A stretch of 64,000 nucleotides of DNA. Source: an uncultured Rhodocyclaceae bacterium. Lineage in GTDB: Bacteria > Pseudomonadota > Gammaproteobacteria > Burkholderiales > Rhodocyclaceae. Each line of letters opens with the position of its first letter. The first letter of the stretch is position 1. A program made the translations under genes and the position numbers. This document shows positions 38,217 through 47,626 of this stretch, one piece after another. The stretch is from positions 1-64,000 of the forward strand of contig CAJQTY010000002.1 in NCBI GenBank assembly GCA_907163075.1, given 5' to 3'. The notes beneath the pieces were generated by a model. The model was not told the origin of the DNA, made no database searches, and saw nothing but the letters and a program-made list of their open reading frames with translations.

Positions 38217-40595
38217 CTAAATCACTGTCCGGCGTAGTCGCAAGGCGTTGGTGATCACCGAGACCGATGAAAGGCTCATCGCCGCCGCTGCAAAGATCGG
38301 CGAGACCAGTAAACCGAAGAACGGGTAGAGAACGCCCGCCGCAACGGGGACGCCGGCCGCGTTATAGACCAACGCAAAAAACAGGTTCTGCTTGATGTTG
38401 CGCATGGTGGCCTGCGCCAGGCGATGCGCCCGGACAATTCCGGTCAGGTCGCCTTTCACCAGCGTGAAACCGGCGCTCTCGATGGCCACATCCGCCCCCG
38501 TTCCCATCGCAATGCCGACATCCGCCTGCGCCAGCGCTGGTGCGTCGTTTACGCCATCACCGGCCATGGCCACTTTATGCCCCTGGGCCTGCAACTCCTT
38601 GATGATCTGCGCCTTGTCGGCGGGTAGCACGTCTGCGCGAATTTCATCGATCCCGAGCGTTCCGGCGACGGCGCGGGCGGTCCGTTCGTTGTCCCCGGTC
38701 GCCATGATGATGCGCAGGCCTTGCGCATGGAGCGCCTTGAGCGCAGCGGGGGTGGTGTCCTTGATCGGATCCGATACGCTCACGAGCCCGGCGACTTCAC
38801 TGCCGATCAGGATAAACATTACCGTCTCGCCCTGATCGCGCCGACTGTTTGCCATCTTGCTAAAGTGTTCTCCGGTTCGGCCAAGTTCAGCAAGCAACTG
38901 GGCGTTGCCCAGCGCGACGGTACGCCCATCGACGACGCCTTTCACACCCTTGCCGGGAATGGATTCAAATGCCTCGATATCGGTTAGGTCGACCCCACGC
39001 GCTTCGGCACCCGCCACAATTGCTTCAGCCAACGGGTGTTCCGAGCCCCTTTCCAGACTGGCGGCGAGACGTAATACCTCGGATTCGTTAAACCCCTCCG
39101 CCGGCAGCGCCGCGATGAGTCGCGGTTTCCCCGCGGTCAACGTGCCGGTCTTATCGACGATCAGGGTATCGACCTTGGCGAATCGCTCCAGCGCCTCAGC
39201 GTTCTTGATCAACACGCCGACCTGCGCGCCGCGCCCGGTGGCGGTCATGATCGACATCGGGGTCGCCAGGCCCAGGGCACACGGACAGGCGATGATCAGC
39301 ACGGCGACTGCAGAAATCAGCGCGTAGGAAAGCGCCGGAGCCGGGCCCCAGACGGCCCAGGCGACATAGGAAAGAAGGGCGATACCGATAACGACCGGCA
39401 CGAAAATTCCGGCCACGGCGTCGGCCAGCTTCTGGATCGGTGCTCGCGAGCGCTGGGCGTTCGCCACCATCTCGACGATCTGGCTGAGTAGCGTATCGGC
39501 ACCGACGCGTTTAGCCTCGATGATCAGCGAACCGGTGCCGTTTAGGGTGGCACCCGTAATCGTATCGCCAGCATTCTTTTCCACCGGGATCGGCTCACCG
39601 GAAATCATCGACTCGTCGACGGCCGAATGACCTTCAAGGACCACGCCATCAACCGGTACCTTGTCTCCGGGACGGACGCGCACACGGTCACCCACGACCA
39701 CCTCTTCGATCGGGATATCCTCTTCGCTTCCGTCGGCCCGAATCACGCGTGCTGTCTTCGCGGCGAGATCCAGCAAGGCACGAATCGCCGACCCCGTTCG
39801 CTCGCGGGCGCCCAATTCCATCACCTGGCCCAGCAAAACGAGGACGACGATGACCGAAGCCGCCTCAAAATACACGCCAACGTGCCCCTGGGCGTCGCGG
39901 AATCCGGCGGGGAACAAGTCCGGAGCCAGAACCGCGACGGCACTGAAGAGGTACGCCGCGCCCACCCCCATAGCGATCAGCGAAAACATGTTGAGACTAC
40001 GATTCAGCACCGATCTGGCCCCGCGTACAAAAAACGGCCAACCGGCCCACAACACAACGGGTGTGCTCAGGATGAGTTCGATCCACTGCGCCATCCGCTC
40101 GCCCAAGGTCTGGCGGAAGATCTCAAGGCCGACGAGCGGACCCATGGTCAAGATCATTAAGGGAATCGTCAGCGCAACACCGGTCCAGAAGCGACGGGTG
40201 AAGTCGGCGACTTCCGGATTCGGGCCTTCATCCGTCGCCGGAACTCCCACGGGCTCCAGCGCCATGCCACACTTCGGGCAATCCCCCGGGGCGTCGCGAA
40301 TGATCTCCGGATGCATCGGACAGGTGTACTTGGTCCCGGCCAGCCGGGGCGGTCTTTCTCGTTTTGGTTCCTCGCGCAGATAGTGCGCGGGATTTGCCAC
40401 GAATTTGTCGTGACACTTCAGGGAGCAGAAATGGTAGGTCACCCCGGTATGCGCCGTACTCGGTTTACCCGTACCGAGGGTTACGGTCATGCCGCACACC
40501 GGGTCCTTGGCGGTCGCGGCGCCAGATTCGGCGGGACCATGGACATGCGAGGCGCGATCTACGTGGTGTTCATGCACTTTGGATGAAGATCTCAT
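38217..40595 (-). CDS. copA: Cu(+)-translocating P1B-type ATPase with YHS domain (CopA)
   Basis: A 792-residue copper pump. Domains in order: a His-rich N-terminus ([12 protein letters not shown]), a YHS domain (KDPVCGMTV ... YHFCSLKC), a heavy-metal-binding segment ([22 protein letters not shown]), then the P-type core. The CPC site is in [13 protein letters not shown], the phosphorylated Asp in DKTGTL, and the nucleotide motif in [11 protein letters not shown] in TM7 and MSLSSVSV in TM8 fit the Cu(+) subgroup P1B-1. ATG 40595 has an AGGA upstream. The pump removes cytoplasmic Cu(I). Confidence 0.93.
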   Translation of the reverse strand: MRSSSKVHEHHVDRASHVHGPAESGAATAKDPVCGMTVTLGTGKPSTAHTGVTYHFCSLKCHDKFVANPAHYLREEPKRERPPRLAGTKYTCPMHPEIIRDAPGDCPKCGMALEPVGVPATDEGPNPEVADFTRRFWTGVALTIPLMILTMGPLVGLEIFRQTLGERMAQWIELILSTPVVLWAGWPFFVRGARSVLNRSLNMFSLIAMGVGAAYLFSAVAVLAPDLFPAGFRDAQGHVGVYFEAASVIVVLVLLGQVMELGARERTGSAIRALLDLAAKTARVIRADGSEEDIPIEEVVVGDRVRVRPGDKVPVDGVVLEGHSAVDESMISGEPIPVEKNAGDTITGATLNGTGSLIIEAKRVGADTLLSQIVEMVANAQRSRAPIQKLADAVAGIFVPVVIGIALLSYVAWAVWGPAPALSYALISAVAVLIIACPCALGLATPMSIMTATGRGAQVGVLIKNAEALERFAKVDTLIVDKTGTLTAGKPRLIAALPAEGFNESEVLRLAASLERGSEHPLAEAIVAGAEARGVDLTDIEAFESIPGKGVKGVVDGRTVALGNAQLLAELGRTGEHFSKMANSRRDQGETVMFILIGSEVAGLVSVSDPIKDTTPAALKALHAQGLRIIMATGDNERTARAVAGTLGIDEIRADVLPADKAQIIKELQAQGHKVAMAGDGVNDAPALAQADVGIAMGTGADVAIESAGFTLVKGDLTGIVRAHRLAQATMRNIKQNLFFALVYNAAGVPVAAGVLYPFFGLLVSPIFAAAAMSLSSVSVITNALRLRRTVI

Positions 40596-40680
40596 TTCGG
40601 TCCTTCCTGTCAGGACGTGATTCCGCTTTGGAGTGCGGCCCAACGCGTTGTCGAGCGGTGTTCAGTTGCTGGATCGTTTG

Positions 40681-40992
40681 TCAGTGCATTCCATTTCCGT
40701 GACGGGGCAGGTTTGCTACGCCCGGCGGCGGTGCCGCACAACAAGCTCCAGGCTTCGACTTTGCATGTGCTTCGGCATTGACACGTCGCCAGTCGTTGAA
40801 GCGTGTGCGAAGGCTGCTTATCCATGCGGTCGCCGGGGAGTCTTGCTTACTGACGCCCTCGTCAGCCGTATCTGGCGATTCGCGATCCATCAAAGCCGCC
40901 AGAATATTCACCAGTCCAATAATCAGAAGGACGGAGACAATCCAGATCAGAAGCATCCCAGGCCATCCCATGTTGTGATCCATCCAGTTCAT
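40681..40992 (-). CDS. small single-helix membrane protein of the copA operon
   Basis: A 103-residue protein: a Met/Trp/His-rich start (MNWMDHNMGWPGM), one membrane helix (LLIWIVSVLLIIGLVNIL), and a basic cytoplasmic part ending in a Cys pair and His (KSKPGACCAA ... HGNGMH). It lies between the Met-rich protein and copA in the same direction. No family is recognised with certainty; the metal-ligand-rich ends suggest a copper-handling accessory. Confidence 0.7.
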   Translation of the reverse strand: MNWMDHNMGWPGMLLIWIVSVLLIIGLVNILAALMDRESPDTADEGVSKQDSPATAWISSLRTRFNDWRRVNAEAHAKSKPGACCAAPPPGVANLPRHGNGMH

Positions 40993-41079
40993 GTCATCTC
41001 TCCTGGCAAAATCCACCCGGTCTTGAGCGAGCGGAAAAACTACTCAGTGAACGGTACCGAGCATGACTCGGGCCGATAC

Positions 41080-41460
41080 CTACTTGGCAGGCTTCTCATT
41101 CATCGGCTTACCCATCATGCCGCCTTGGCCGCCCATCATGTCCCCCATGCCTTGCATCATCGGGCACCCCGATCCCATGAGCGTCATCATGTCCGTCATG
41201 TCTTGCATTTGGGCCATCATCATGGTCTGACGGGTTTGAGGGTCGCTGGTGTTTTGCATAGCCAGCATGCGAGCGTGCATTCTTTCCTGGATCTGGCCAG
41301 CCGCTGCCTGAGTTGGTTTATCGGGTGTTTTTGCCGATTGCACCGTAGCCGGATGGTGAGGATCCGGGGCGGCGGCCTTATCCGCGGCAAGCAGGGCAGC
41401 CGGAGCAGCAAATGCGGAGATCAGAATGAGCTTGGCGATGTTACGGGATAGAGTTTTCAT
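41080..41460 (-). CDS. secreted methionine-rich copper-binding protein
   Basis: A 126-residue exported protein. The signal peptide (LILISAFAAPAALLAA) is followed by a linker, then by a strongly Met-rich half: MHARMLAMQ, TMMMAQMQDMTDMMTLMG and PMMQGMGDMMGG. Such Met clusters bind Cu(I) in the periplasm. It is the first gene of a leftward unit with the small membrane protein, copA and the Cys/His protein, and has a copper box 137 bases upstream. Confidence 0.82.
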   Translation of the reverse strand: MKTLSRNIAKLILISAFAAPAALLAADKAAAPDPHHPATVQSAKTPDKPTQAAAGQIQERMHARMLAMQNTSDPQTRQTMMMAQMQDMTDMMTLMGSGCPMMQGMGDMMGGQGGMMGKPMNEKPAK

Positions 41461-41596
41461 GGCATTTCCTTTCGTTGTGAACGGCTATCAGTGGCGAGTG
41501 TCGTTCGGTGTAGTGAGCTTCCGATTTCGAAACTAGTCGCCTACTGAACCTGACTGTAGTGTGCGCCAGTGCACCCAACAGGATGCTGACGCACGC

Positions 41597-41612
41597 ATTA
41601 CAATTGCGTCAG
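41597..41612. promoter_or_regulatory. putative CusR box (Met-rich protein/copA operon)
   Basis: ATTACAATTGCGTCAG fits the island-wide pattern and lies 137 bases before the leftward unit that contains copA. Confidence 0.72.
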
Positions 41613-41811
41613 TTTTCCGCGCGACCAGCCAGCCTCTGGGTTTGTGGCTGCGTCGCGTCAGCGATGCGGTCAGGATTGCGCCTCTGCGTAAAAACCAATG
41701 AATTGTCGTACCGCTCCAACACGTTGTGCTGTGCGGAATACGTCTACTCGTTTTCGTTTTTGCTGGCGCTGGGCGGCCGATTCGAGCACGATCACTGTCG
41801 AAGAAGCTGGA

Positions 41812-41839
41812 ATAACCATTGCTCCAGAATGGTTATAAT
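41812..41839 (+). promoter_or_regulatory. palindrome overlapping a -10 element before the diguanylate cyclase
   Basis: ATAACCATT (41812-41820) and AATGGTTAT (41828-41836) form a perfect inverted repeat with a 7-base spacer. TATAAT (41834-41839) overlaps the right arm. There is no good -35 hexamer, so a bound activator or repressor is likely. The pattern differs from the copper box. Confidence 0.55.
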
Positions 41840-41924
41840 CGGCGTTTGCTCCGGGTGGGCACTTGAGCAAGGTCTTCGCGAGCGCTCGCGAGGCTACCGC
41901 GGTGCGTGAGAAAGGATTGCCCGC

Positions 41925-42011
41925 GTGAACCCACAAAATCGTTACTCCGAGGGCGTCGATGCGGCCTCGCTCAAGGCACACATTGACCATGCAAATGCCC
42001 TTTCGCTTTAA
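41925..42011 (+). CDS. possible 28-aa leader peptide overlapping the diguanylate cyclase start
   Basis: GTG 41925 follows AGGA by about 8 bases and opens a 28-codon frame (MNPQNRYSEGVDAASLKAHI and onward) ending TAA 42011. The ATG of the cyclase (41989) lies inside it in another frame. It could couple translation to the cyclase, or be chance. Confidence 0.35.
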   Translation: MNPQNRYSEGVDAASLKAHIDHANALSL

Positions 42012-43182
42012 GCTCGGAATTCTGCTGCTGATCATCGTCCTCCCGATGTTGGCGTCGCAAATCATCTATCGACGAGCGATCACGTCGCTACACGACGCGC
42101 TTTATTCATCAATCGTTGTCTTGAACACGATCCACGCAACGGAGAATTTCCACGCTGGGTTGCATTCCATGCTGAATGTCACGCGCAATATCGTTGCAGA
42201 CCCAAACAACCGGGCGGTTCCCGATGACTGGAACGAGTTGCGGGAAAGCACGGCCAAGACACTGGATGCCTTGCGTGAATCGCTCCAGCAAATCAATAGC
42301 CATGGCCAGCACGCCAAAGCCTCTGAACCGCACCCGGCAGATGCCATTGCTGCGTTATTTGACCGGCTCATGGTTGAACTGGAAACGGCACTTTCCGGGC
42401 CGGCCTCTGAGGTACCGTCGCACATGGCCGCCGCTCGGAAACTGTTCGACGAAATATTCCAGGACCACATTGATAAACTCCATGACGGTCATCAGCAACG
42501 TTTTGACGATTTGAAGGCCGACGCCCATGGATTCGAACGGCAAATCGATCTGCTGTTCTACGGACAAACGCTCTTTGTCGGGGTTGTTGTGCTATTCGCG
42601 CTGTTTTTCTCGGAAAAGATACTGGTCAAAGGTTATTTGCGTACCGAGGACGCATCGCTTTCGGATCGATTGACCGAGGCGCGCAACCGACGTTACCTTG
42701 AGACCGTCAGTGATCGGCAAGTAGCGGGAATGCTGGAACGGAACGAACCGTTTTCTCTGGCGTTGCTGGATATCGATCATTTCAAACGGGTCAATGACGC
42801 GTTTGGCCATGACGCCGGCGACAAGGTGTTGCGTATTGTCGCGGAGGTTGTCCGCAAGAGACTCCGAAAATCCGATACGTTCGTGCGTTATGGTGGCGAG
42901 GAATTTCTCGTTCTCCTGCCGGGAGCAGAAAAAGAGGCCGCCATCGTGATTCTGGAGGCCATCAGAAAAGGCATTGAAACGACTCCGCTATCATTGGTCG
43001 ACGCAAATGACCCGACGCATATTACGGCCAGTGCTGGCTTGGCGTCTTTTCCGGAAGATGCTGTCGATGATTTTTCTTCGATGCAGAAGTTGGCCGACGA
43101 ACGCTTGTACCAGGCCAAGAGCAACGGACGAAACCAGTGTGTCAGCCAGGACCTGAGCAAGGTGATCATTCGGTCGTCGTGA
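41989..43182 (+). CDS. membrane-bound diguanylate cyclase (GGDEF)
   Basis: A 397-residue enzyme making cyclic di-GMP. It has an N-terminal membrane helix (LGILLLIIVLPMLAS), a helical periplasmic sensor (~30-175), and a second helix (TLFVGVVVLFALFFS). The GGDEF domain has LLDIDHFKRVNDAFGHDAGD and the active site RYGGEEF (about residue 301). An inhibitory site RxxD (RKSD) lies five residues before it, so product feedback is expected. ATG 41989 or 41995 are both possible. It sits inside the copper island facing copK. Confidence 0.9.
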   Translation: MQMPFRFKLGILLLIIVLPMLASQIIYRRAITSLHDALYSSIVVLNTIHATENFHAGLHSMLNVTRNIVADPNNRAVPDDWNELRESTAKTLDALRESLQQINSHGQHAKASEPHPADAIAALFDRLMVELETALSGPASEVPSHMAAARKLFDEIFQDHIDKLHDGHQQRFDDLKADAHGFERQIDLLFYGQTLFVGVVVLFALFFSEKILVKGYLRTEDASLSDRLTEARNRRYLETVSDRQVAGMLERNEPFSLALLDIDHFKRVNDAFGHDAGDKVLRIVAEVVRKRLRKSDTFVRYGGEEFLVLLPGAEKEAAIVILEAIRKGIETTPLSLVDANDPTHITASAGLASFPEDAVDDFSSMQKLADERLYQAKSNGRNQCVSQDLSKVIIRSS

Positions 43183-43243
43183 GACCGAAACTAGTGAGCT
43201 ATTGAAGAGTCACGTGCAGCGATACATGCGAAGCGCACAAAGC

Positions 43244-43270
43244 GAAAACGGCCCTTGAGGGGCCGTTTTC
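43244..43270. terminator. bidirectional terminator between cyclase and copK copy 1
   Basis: GAAAACGGCCC (43244-43254) and GGGCCGTTTTC (43260-43270) form a perfect 11-bp stem with a 5-base loop between two convergent genes. Confidence 0.85.
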
Positions 43271-43292
43271 AGTTCCGCAGGTCCGTGAATTA

Positions 43293-43580
43293 TCAGTTGC
43301 TACGATAATCCTGCCATAGCAGCGAACTCAGACGCGCCACCTCGTCACCGACCATGGTGATCTTCTGGCCGTCCTTGGTTTCCATCACCATGCCCGGATC
43401 CATGCGCACGGCTCGTCCATATTTGGTCTCCATGGCCATTTTTCCGCCATCAAATACATAGACGGTCGAGCCATCCTTCAGTTCGACGACCTGCTTCGCT
43501 TCCCGGCGTGCGAAATCATTGGCAAAGGCCGTCACGGCTACAGCGCTGATGGCAATGGCGACTAACGTTTTCTTCAACAT
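43293..43580 (-). CDS. copK: CopK-like periplasmic copper-binding protein (copy 1)
   Basis: A 95-residue exported protein with a signal peptide (KTLVAIAISAVAVTAFA). The mature part follows the CopK pattern of Cupriavidus metallidurans: VVELKDGSTVYVFDGGKMAM, then MDPGMVMETKDGQKITM, with the Met positions that bind Cu(I) retained. ATG 43580 has a GGAG upstream. It is nearly the same as copy 2 at 45827-46117 and shares with it the upstream sequence that includes the copper box. Confidence 0.88.
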   Translation of the reverse strand: MLKKTLVAIAISAVAVTAFANDFARREAKQVVELKDGSTVYVFDGGKMAMETKYGRAVRMDPGMVMETKDGQKITMVGDEVARLSSLLWQDYRSN

Positions 43581-43738
43581 TTTGTTTCTCCTAAAAATGA
43601 GTTGACTTGCTGAACTAACACCAACATCAGGAACCTCAAGTTTGTTCATGTGACGTTGGAGCCAATCGCGCCGGATGTTCTTCATCCAACGGTGATCCCA
43701 TCTTAGGCGTCGCATACCAACAGAACGGTGACCGGCAA

Positions 43739-43754
43739 ATTACGTCTGAGTCAG
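43739..43754. promoter_or_regulatory. putative CusR box (copK copy 1)
   Basis: ATTACGTCTGAGTCAG lies 159 bases before copK copy 1. The 10 bases before it resemble those before the box of copy 2. Confidence 0.7.
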
Positions 43755-43861
43755 ACTTTGTTGGTCAAGTACCCGCCTGGAAGTCCCTGGGGCATACCAC
43801 TTGTTTGATGCAGAAAGTGGGGCAAGCGGCCTTTCCAGCTCTCGAGCCTGACCACTTCGAT

Positions 43862-45622
43862 TCAGTGTTCGACTGACCTCAGCGTCCGCTGAAACTGCTC
43901 GGCGTTCTGATAGCCGACGACGCGCACGTTGCCAAGTTCTTTTCCTCGGCTATCAAAGAAGATGATTCCGGGAGGGCCGAAGAGGTTGAAGCGCGCCAGA
44001 AGCGCCTTGTCCTCGTCGGAGTTGGCCGTCACATCGGCCTGCAGCAGGGTCCAGCCAGTCAGCGTCTGCCGTACGCGCGCATCGGAGAAGGTGAACCGCT
44101 CCATTTCCTTGCAGGAGACGCACCAATCAGCGTAGAAATCGAGCATGACCGGTCTGCCCGACGTTTTGATGCGTGCCTCGAGTTCGGCGACTGAACGGAT
44201 GCGCTCGAAAGGGAGACGACTGACTTCGTGGGCCGCACCCCCGCGCAAGCCGGCAAGCGGTTGTAGCGGATCTTTGGCACCGGAAAGCGCACCGACCAGC
44301 AAGGCCGCGCCGGCAATCAGCATGACCAGGCCGATGCCTTTCCAGAAACGCGACCACCCCTTGGCGTGCGGCGGCAGCGGATCAATGGCATGCAGGTAAA
44401 CGGCCGACACGATCAGCAGCAGTGACCATGCACCCATCTGCACGGCGGTTGGAATGACCGGTGCAATAAGCCACAAGGCCGTAGCCAACAGGAGCACGCC
44501 GAAGGTCTTCTTCACGGCCTCCATCCAGGCACCGGATTTGGGCAGCAGCGTTCCGGCTGAGAGGCCAACAGCAAGCAAGGGCATGCCCATGCCCAGCGCC
44601 ATACAAAAAAGAGCTATTCCGCCGAGCAACGCGTCGCCAGTCTGTCCGATATAGAGCAGCGCACCGGCCAGCGGCGCGGCGACGCAGGGGCCGACGATGA
44701 GCGCCGACAGGGTGCCCATGATGGCGACTCCCGGCAGCGAGCCGCCTTTGAGATGGGACGCCTCCTCCGACACTTTGCTCTGCAGGAAAGTGGGGAGCTG
44801 CAGTTCGTAGAAGCCGAACATTGAGAGCGACAGCGCAACAAAGATCAGCGCAAAGCCGCCGAGTACCCACTGGTTTTGCAGCGCCACCGAAAGCAGTGTG
44901 CCGGTCAGCCCGGCGGCAACTCCTACCGCTGCGTAAGTCGTTGCCATGCCGAGGACGTAGGCCAATGAGAGGGTAAAGCCACGTGCATGCGAGACGCCAT
45001 GACCGTCGCGGCCGGAACCGACGATGATTCCAGAAATGATCGGGATCATCGGAAAAACGCAGGGCGTCAGTGAAAGCAGCAGGCCGAAACCGAAAAAGCT
45101 GGCAGCGACCACCCACAGATTGGCGTTTTTTAGCAACTGCGCGATGCGGCCCGACTCATCGTTGCCGGAGGCCGGTAACGGCGCCACGACCGGGACGGAT
45201 GCCGGATCGGGCAATTCAAGACTGACGGTCTGCTTTTGCGGCGGATAGCAGACACCGACATCGGCACACCCTTGCGAGGTCAGATTCAGCGTTAGTGCCA
45301 AGGGGCCGGAGCTGTTGCGTTCGACCGGCAGGCGGATCAGGGCTTCCTTGTAATAGACCTGGACCTTGCCGAAGGTATCGTCGTCTTTCTCCTTGCCCTC
45401 CGGGAGAACGGGCATCCCAAGCTGAACACTGGACGGCTCGGCGGAAAAGCGAAACTTATCGCGGTACAGGTAATAACCTTTGGCGATCTCGAAGCGCACC
45501 TCGATGGTCTGTCCATCAAGGGCACGGGCAGTCGGTTTGAAGGCGACCGAAGGCGGCAGCAAATCCTCAGCGTTCGCGAACGAACACAGCAGCAAGAAGC
45601 AAACTAATAGGCGACGGATCAT
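43862..45622 (-). CDS. dsbD: thiol:disulfide interchange protein DsbD
   Basis: A 586-residue protein that carries electrons from the cytoplasm to periplasmic thiol proteins. An N-terminal signal and periplasmic domain contain the CxxxxxC pair (GCADVGVCYPP). Eight membrane helices have the conserved cysteines in LTPCVFPMIP and VGPCVAAPL. A C-terminal thioredoxin domain has DWCVSCKEM. It lies downstream of copK copy 2 in the same direction. With the DsbA and DsbC proteins encoded at 49.7-51.7 kb it makes a copper-stress disulfide repair set. Confidence 0.92.
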   Translation of the reverse strand: MIRRLLVCFLLLCSFANAEDLLPPSVAFKPTARALDGQTIEVRFEIAKGYYLYRDKFRFSAEPSSVQLGMPVLPEGKEKDDDTFGKVQVYYKEALIRLPVERNSSGPLALTLNLTSQGCADVGVCYPPQKQTVSLELPDPASVPVVAPLPASGNDESGRIAQLLKNANLWVVAASFFGFGLLLSLTPCVFPMIPIISGIIVGSGRDGHGVSHARGFTLSLAYVLGMATTYAAVGVAAGLTGTLLSVALQNQWVLGGFALIFVALSLSMFGFYELQLPTFLQSKVSEEASHLKGGSLPGVAIMGTLSALIVGPCVAAPLAGALLYIGQTGDALLGGIALFCMALGMGMPLLAVGLSAGTLLPKSGAWMEAVKKTFGVLLLATALWLIAPVIPTAVQMGAWSLLLIVSAVYLHAIDPLPPHAKGWSRFWKGIGLVMLIAGAALLVGALSGAKDPLQPLAGLRGGAAHEVSRLPFERIRSVAELEARIKTSGRPVMLDFYADWCVSCKEMERFTFSDARVRQTLTGWTLLQADVTANSDEDKALLARFNLFGPPGIIFFDSRGKELGNVRVVGYQNAEQFQRTLRSVEH

Positions 45623-45780
45623 AGGGGCAACCTGTTGTCGAACGGTGTTTCGGCGGCGACGCCAGTGAACTGAGATCCTTCCGAAGGATGGCGTTCAAGG
45701 CGCGCTCCGCAATAGTCACTTCACATTCACATCATCTATCTTCTTCGGTTTGAGCCGGTTCTTTCACTGTCTTTCCAAAT

Positions 45781-45807
45781 GGAAACGGCCCTCGACGGGC
45801 CGTTTCC
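45781..45807. terminator. hairpin between copK copy 2 and dsbD
   Basis: GGAAACGGCCC (45781-45791) and GGGCCGTTTCC (45797-45807) form a perfect 11-bp stem. The T run is weak, so some read-through from copK into dsbD is possible. It resembles the hairpin beside copK copy 1, part of the duplicated unit. Confidence 0.75.
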
Positions 45808-45826
45808 AGTTCCGCAGGTCCGTGAA

Positions 45827-46117
45827 TTATCGGTTGCTACGATTATCTTGCCAGAGCAGCGAATCAAGCCGAGCCACCTCATCACCGACCATGGTGATCT
45901 TCTGGCCGTCCTTGGTTTCCATCACCATGCCCGGATCCATGCGCACGGCCCGTCCATATTTGGACTCCATGGCCATTTTTCCATCATTGAACATATAAAC
46001 GGTCGAGCCATCCTTTAGTTCGACGACCTGTTTCGCCTCCCGGCGTGCGTAATCATTGGCAAATGCCGTAACTGCTACAGCGCTCATCGCGACAACGACT
46101 AACATTTTCTTCAGCAT
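45827..46117 (-). CDS. copK: CopK-like periplasmic copper-binding protein (copy 2)
   Basis: A 96-residue paralogue of the protein at 43293-43580 with few substitutions. The signal peptide (KMLVVVAMSAVAVTAFA) and the Met pattern (GKMAMESKYG, MDPGMVMETK, KITM) are kept. CopK binds Cu(I) through Met thioethers and then Cu(II) cooperatively. Both copies have similar promoters and terminators, so the whole transcription unit was duplicated. Confidence 0.88.
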   Translation of the reverse strand: MLKKMLVVVAMSAVAVTAFANDYARREAKQVVELKDGSTVYMFNDGKMAMESKYGRAVRMDPGMVMETKDGQKITMVGDEVARLDSLLWQDNRSNR

Positions 46118-46267
46118 TTTCTATCTCCTGGAACAAACAAGATTGCATGGAAAGCACCAATACCGAAACGACCCTTGTCGTGACGCTTGGTGCATCTCGC
46201 CAGATGTTCTGCATCTGACGGTGATGCCATCTTAGGATCCACTGACCAACGCGACGGTGACAGGGAA

Positions 46268-46283
46268 ATTACGTTTCGGTCAG
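46268..46283. promoter_or_regulatory. putative CusR box (copK copy 2)
   Basis: ATTACGTTTCGGTCAG lies 151 bases before copK copy 2, nearly the same distance as for copy 1. Confidence 0.72.
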
Positions 46284-46509
46284 CCTGCGGTCGGCTGGAT
46301 ATCACGCCGGGCTCGACACGATCGTGGGCCATCTGAATGTGTAGCAACGGCTGCGATTGGTCTAGTGCGCATCGATCGATACCGCCATCCACGGATCGTT
46401 CGAAGCGAGTTCGTTCCTGATTTCGATAGCGGTCGCTGGCACTTCGAAATGATCGTTCGATCGGCACGTCGTCGGTCTTCGCATCCGTCTTGGCATCAAT
46501 AGACAAAAG

Positions 46510-46525
46510 ATGACCCGAATGTAAT
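46510..46525. promoter_or_regulatory. putative CusR box (DUF2933 operon)
   Basis: On the minus strand it reads ATTACATTCGGGTCAT. It lies 195 bases before the rightward operon starting at 46720. Confidence 0.7.
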
Positions 46526-46719
46526 CTGAAGGTCATGTCCCCGACAGCGCTCGAAGACTAGAGTAAGACCATGCAAGGCACTCAGATAGAGAGGATGCAT
46601 CAATCTCACCCGTCTGATTCCAGCGGATCGTATGTGAAATGCGATGGACATGCCGCAATAGCCAGAAAGGCAAGGCGGCCAATTGATCAATCAGAGGCTG
46701 GCAGGCCGAAGGAGTGGAT

Positions 46720-46986
46720 ATGGAACACAATCACAAGTCAGAAAACCACGGAACCATGAATTCCAAGGCCAATATCGCCCTGATCGTTTTCCTCCTGATC
46801 GGTGGCTATTTTCTGGTGACCGAGCACTGGGCCCATTTGACCGGTTGGTTCCCCAACTGGCCGTACTTGCTGTTGCTGGCCTGCCCGCTCATGCACCTGT
46901 TCATGCACGGCGGACATGGGAGCCACGGTCATGGTGGACACGGGGCGCAGGAGTCGACGAAGGATTCCACGACGGAGAAGAAGTGA
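46720..46986 (+). CDS. DUF2933-type small membrane protein, His-rich
   Basis: An 88-residue protein with a His-containing start (MEHNHKSENHG), two hydrophobic segments (ALIVFLLIGGYFLVTEHWAH; YLLLLACPLMHLFMHGG) and a His/Gly-rich tail (HGGHGSHGHGGHG). The LLLACPLMHLFMH block is characteristic of DUF2933 proteins in copper clusters. AAGGAG precedes ATG 46720. Its stop overlaps the start of the next gene (TGATG). Metal binding by the His tail is likely; the function is not established. Confidence 0.85.
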   Translation: MEHNHKSENHGTMNSKANIALIVFLLIGGYFLVTEHWAHLTGWFPNWPYLLLLACPLMHLFMHGGHGSHGHGGHGAQESTKDSTTEKK

Positions 46987-47618
46987 TGGACCACAGCGCA
47001 GCCCCGGCATACGGACTCTGGTCGCTGGTGATTATCAATTCACTGGTGTTCATCATCTTCGCCTTCAGCTTCGCGAAACCTCAATCGTCGCGTGATTGGC
47101 GATCGTTCGGCGCGTTCTCGGCTTTTCTGGTTGCACTGTTTACCGAGATGTATGGTTTCCCGCTGACGATCTACCTGCTCTCAGGATGGCTCGCGCAACG
47201 ATTTCCGGGCGTGGATTTTCTGTCGCATGATGCCGGACATCTACTGGAGGTCACATTCGGGTGGCAGAGCAACCCACATTTCGGGCCATTCCACATTCTT
47301 AGCACTATCCTGATCGTCTTGGGTTTTTGGCTCCTCGCGTCGGCGTGGAAGGTTCTTTACGCAGCGCAACGCACGCACCGACTCGCGACGACCGGACCCT
47401 ACGCACACGTGCGGCACCCGCAGTACATTGGCTTCGTGCTGATCATGACGGGCTTCCTTCTTCAATGGCCGACGATCGTTACGCTGGCGATGTTCCCGGT
47501 CTTGGTGTTCATGTACTGGCGACTTGCCCGCCGCGAAGAAGAGGATGCTCGGGAGGCGTTCGGTGATGCCTATCGACGCTACGAAGAAAATACCCCTGCA
47601 TTTCTACCGAAGTTCTGA
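46986..47618 (+). CDS. isoprenylcysteine methyltransferase-like membrane protein
   Basis: A 210-residue integral membrane protein of the ICMT/PEMT superfamily. There are at least five hydrophobic helices. The C-terminal SAM-binding motif is visible: TTGPYAHVRHPQYIGFVL, followed by WRLARREEEDAREAFGDAY, in which the RHPxY and EE positions are conserved. The substrate in bacteria is unknown. Members occur regularly beside heavy-metal resistance genes. It is translationally coupled to the DUF2933 gene. Confidence 0.85.
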   Translation: MDHSAAPAYGLWSLVIINSLVFIIFAFSFAKPQSSRDWRSFGAFSAFLVALFTEMYGFPLTIYLLSGWLAQRFPGVDFLSHDAGHLLEVTFGWQSNPHFGPFHILSTILIVLGFWLLASAWKVLYAAQRTHRLATTGPYAHVRHPQYIGFVLIMTGFLLQWPTIVTLAMFPVLVFMYWRLARREEEDAREAFGDAYRRYEENTPAFLPKF

Positions 47619-47626
47619 GATAGCCT

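Larger units (their letters stand above)
41461..41924. other. divergent regulatory region, Met-rich protein / diguanylate cyclase
   Basis: This 464-bp region holds the copper box (41597-41612) and a separate palindrome with a TATAAT element (41812-41839). An open frame at 41559-41909 has no family resemblance or coding character and is not accepted as a gene. Confidence 0.6.
46118..46719. other. 602-bp intergenic region with two copper boxes
   Basis: The region divides copK copy 2 (leftward) from the DUF2933 operon (rightward). It holds boxes at 46268-46283 and 46510-46525, one for each direction. A 141-codon open frame on the minus strand covers both boxes and lacks any protein-like features, so it is not taken as a gene. 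Confidence 0.6.

Noticed and set aside
41559-41909. 116-codon open frame on the plus strand
   Set aside because: It overlaps the copper box and the palindrome before the cyclase; its Cys/Ser/Arg-rich composition does not look like a protein.
46111-46536. 141-codon open frame on the minus strand
   Set aside because: It covers two copper boxes and the copK promoter, shows no signal peptide, motif or good ribosome site, and looks like non-coding sequence.
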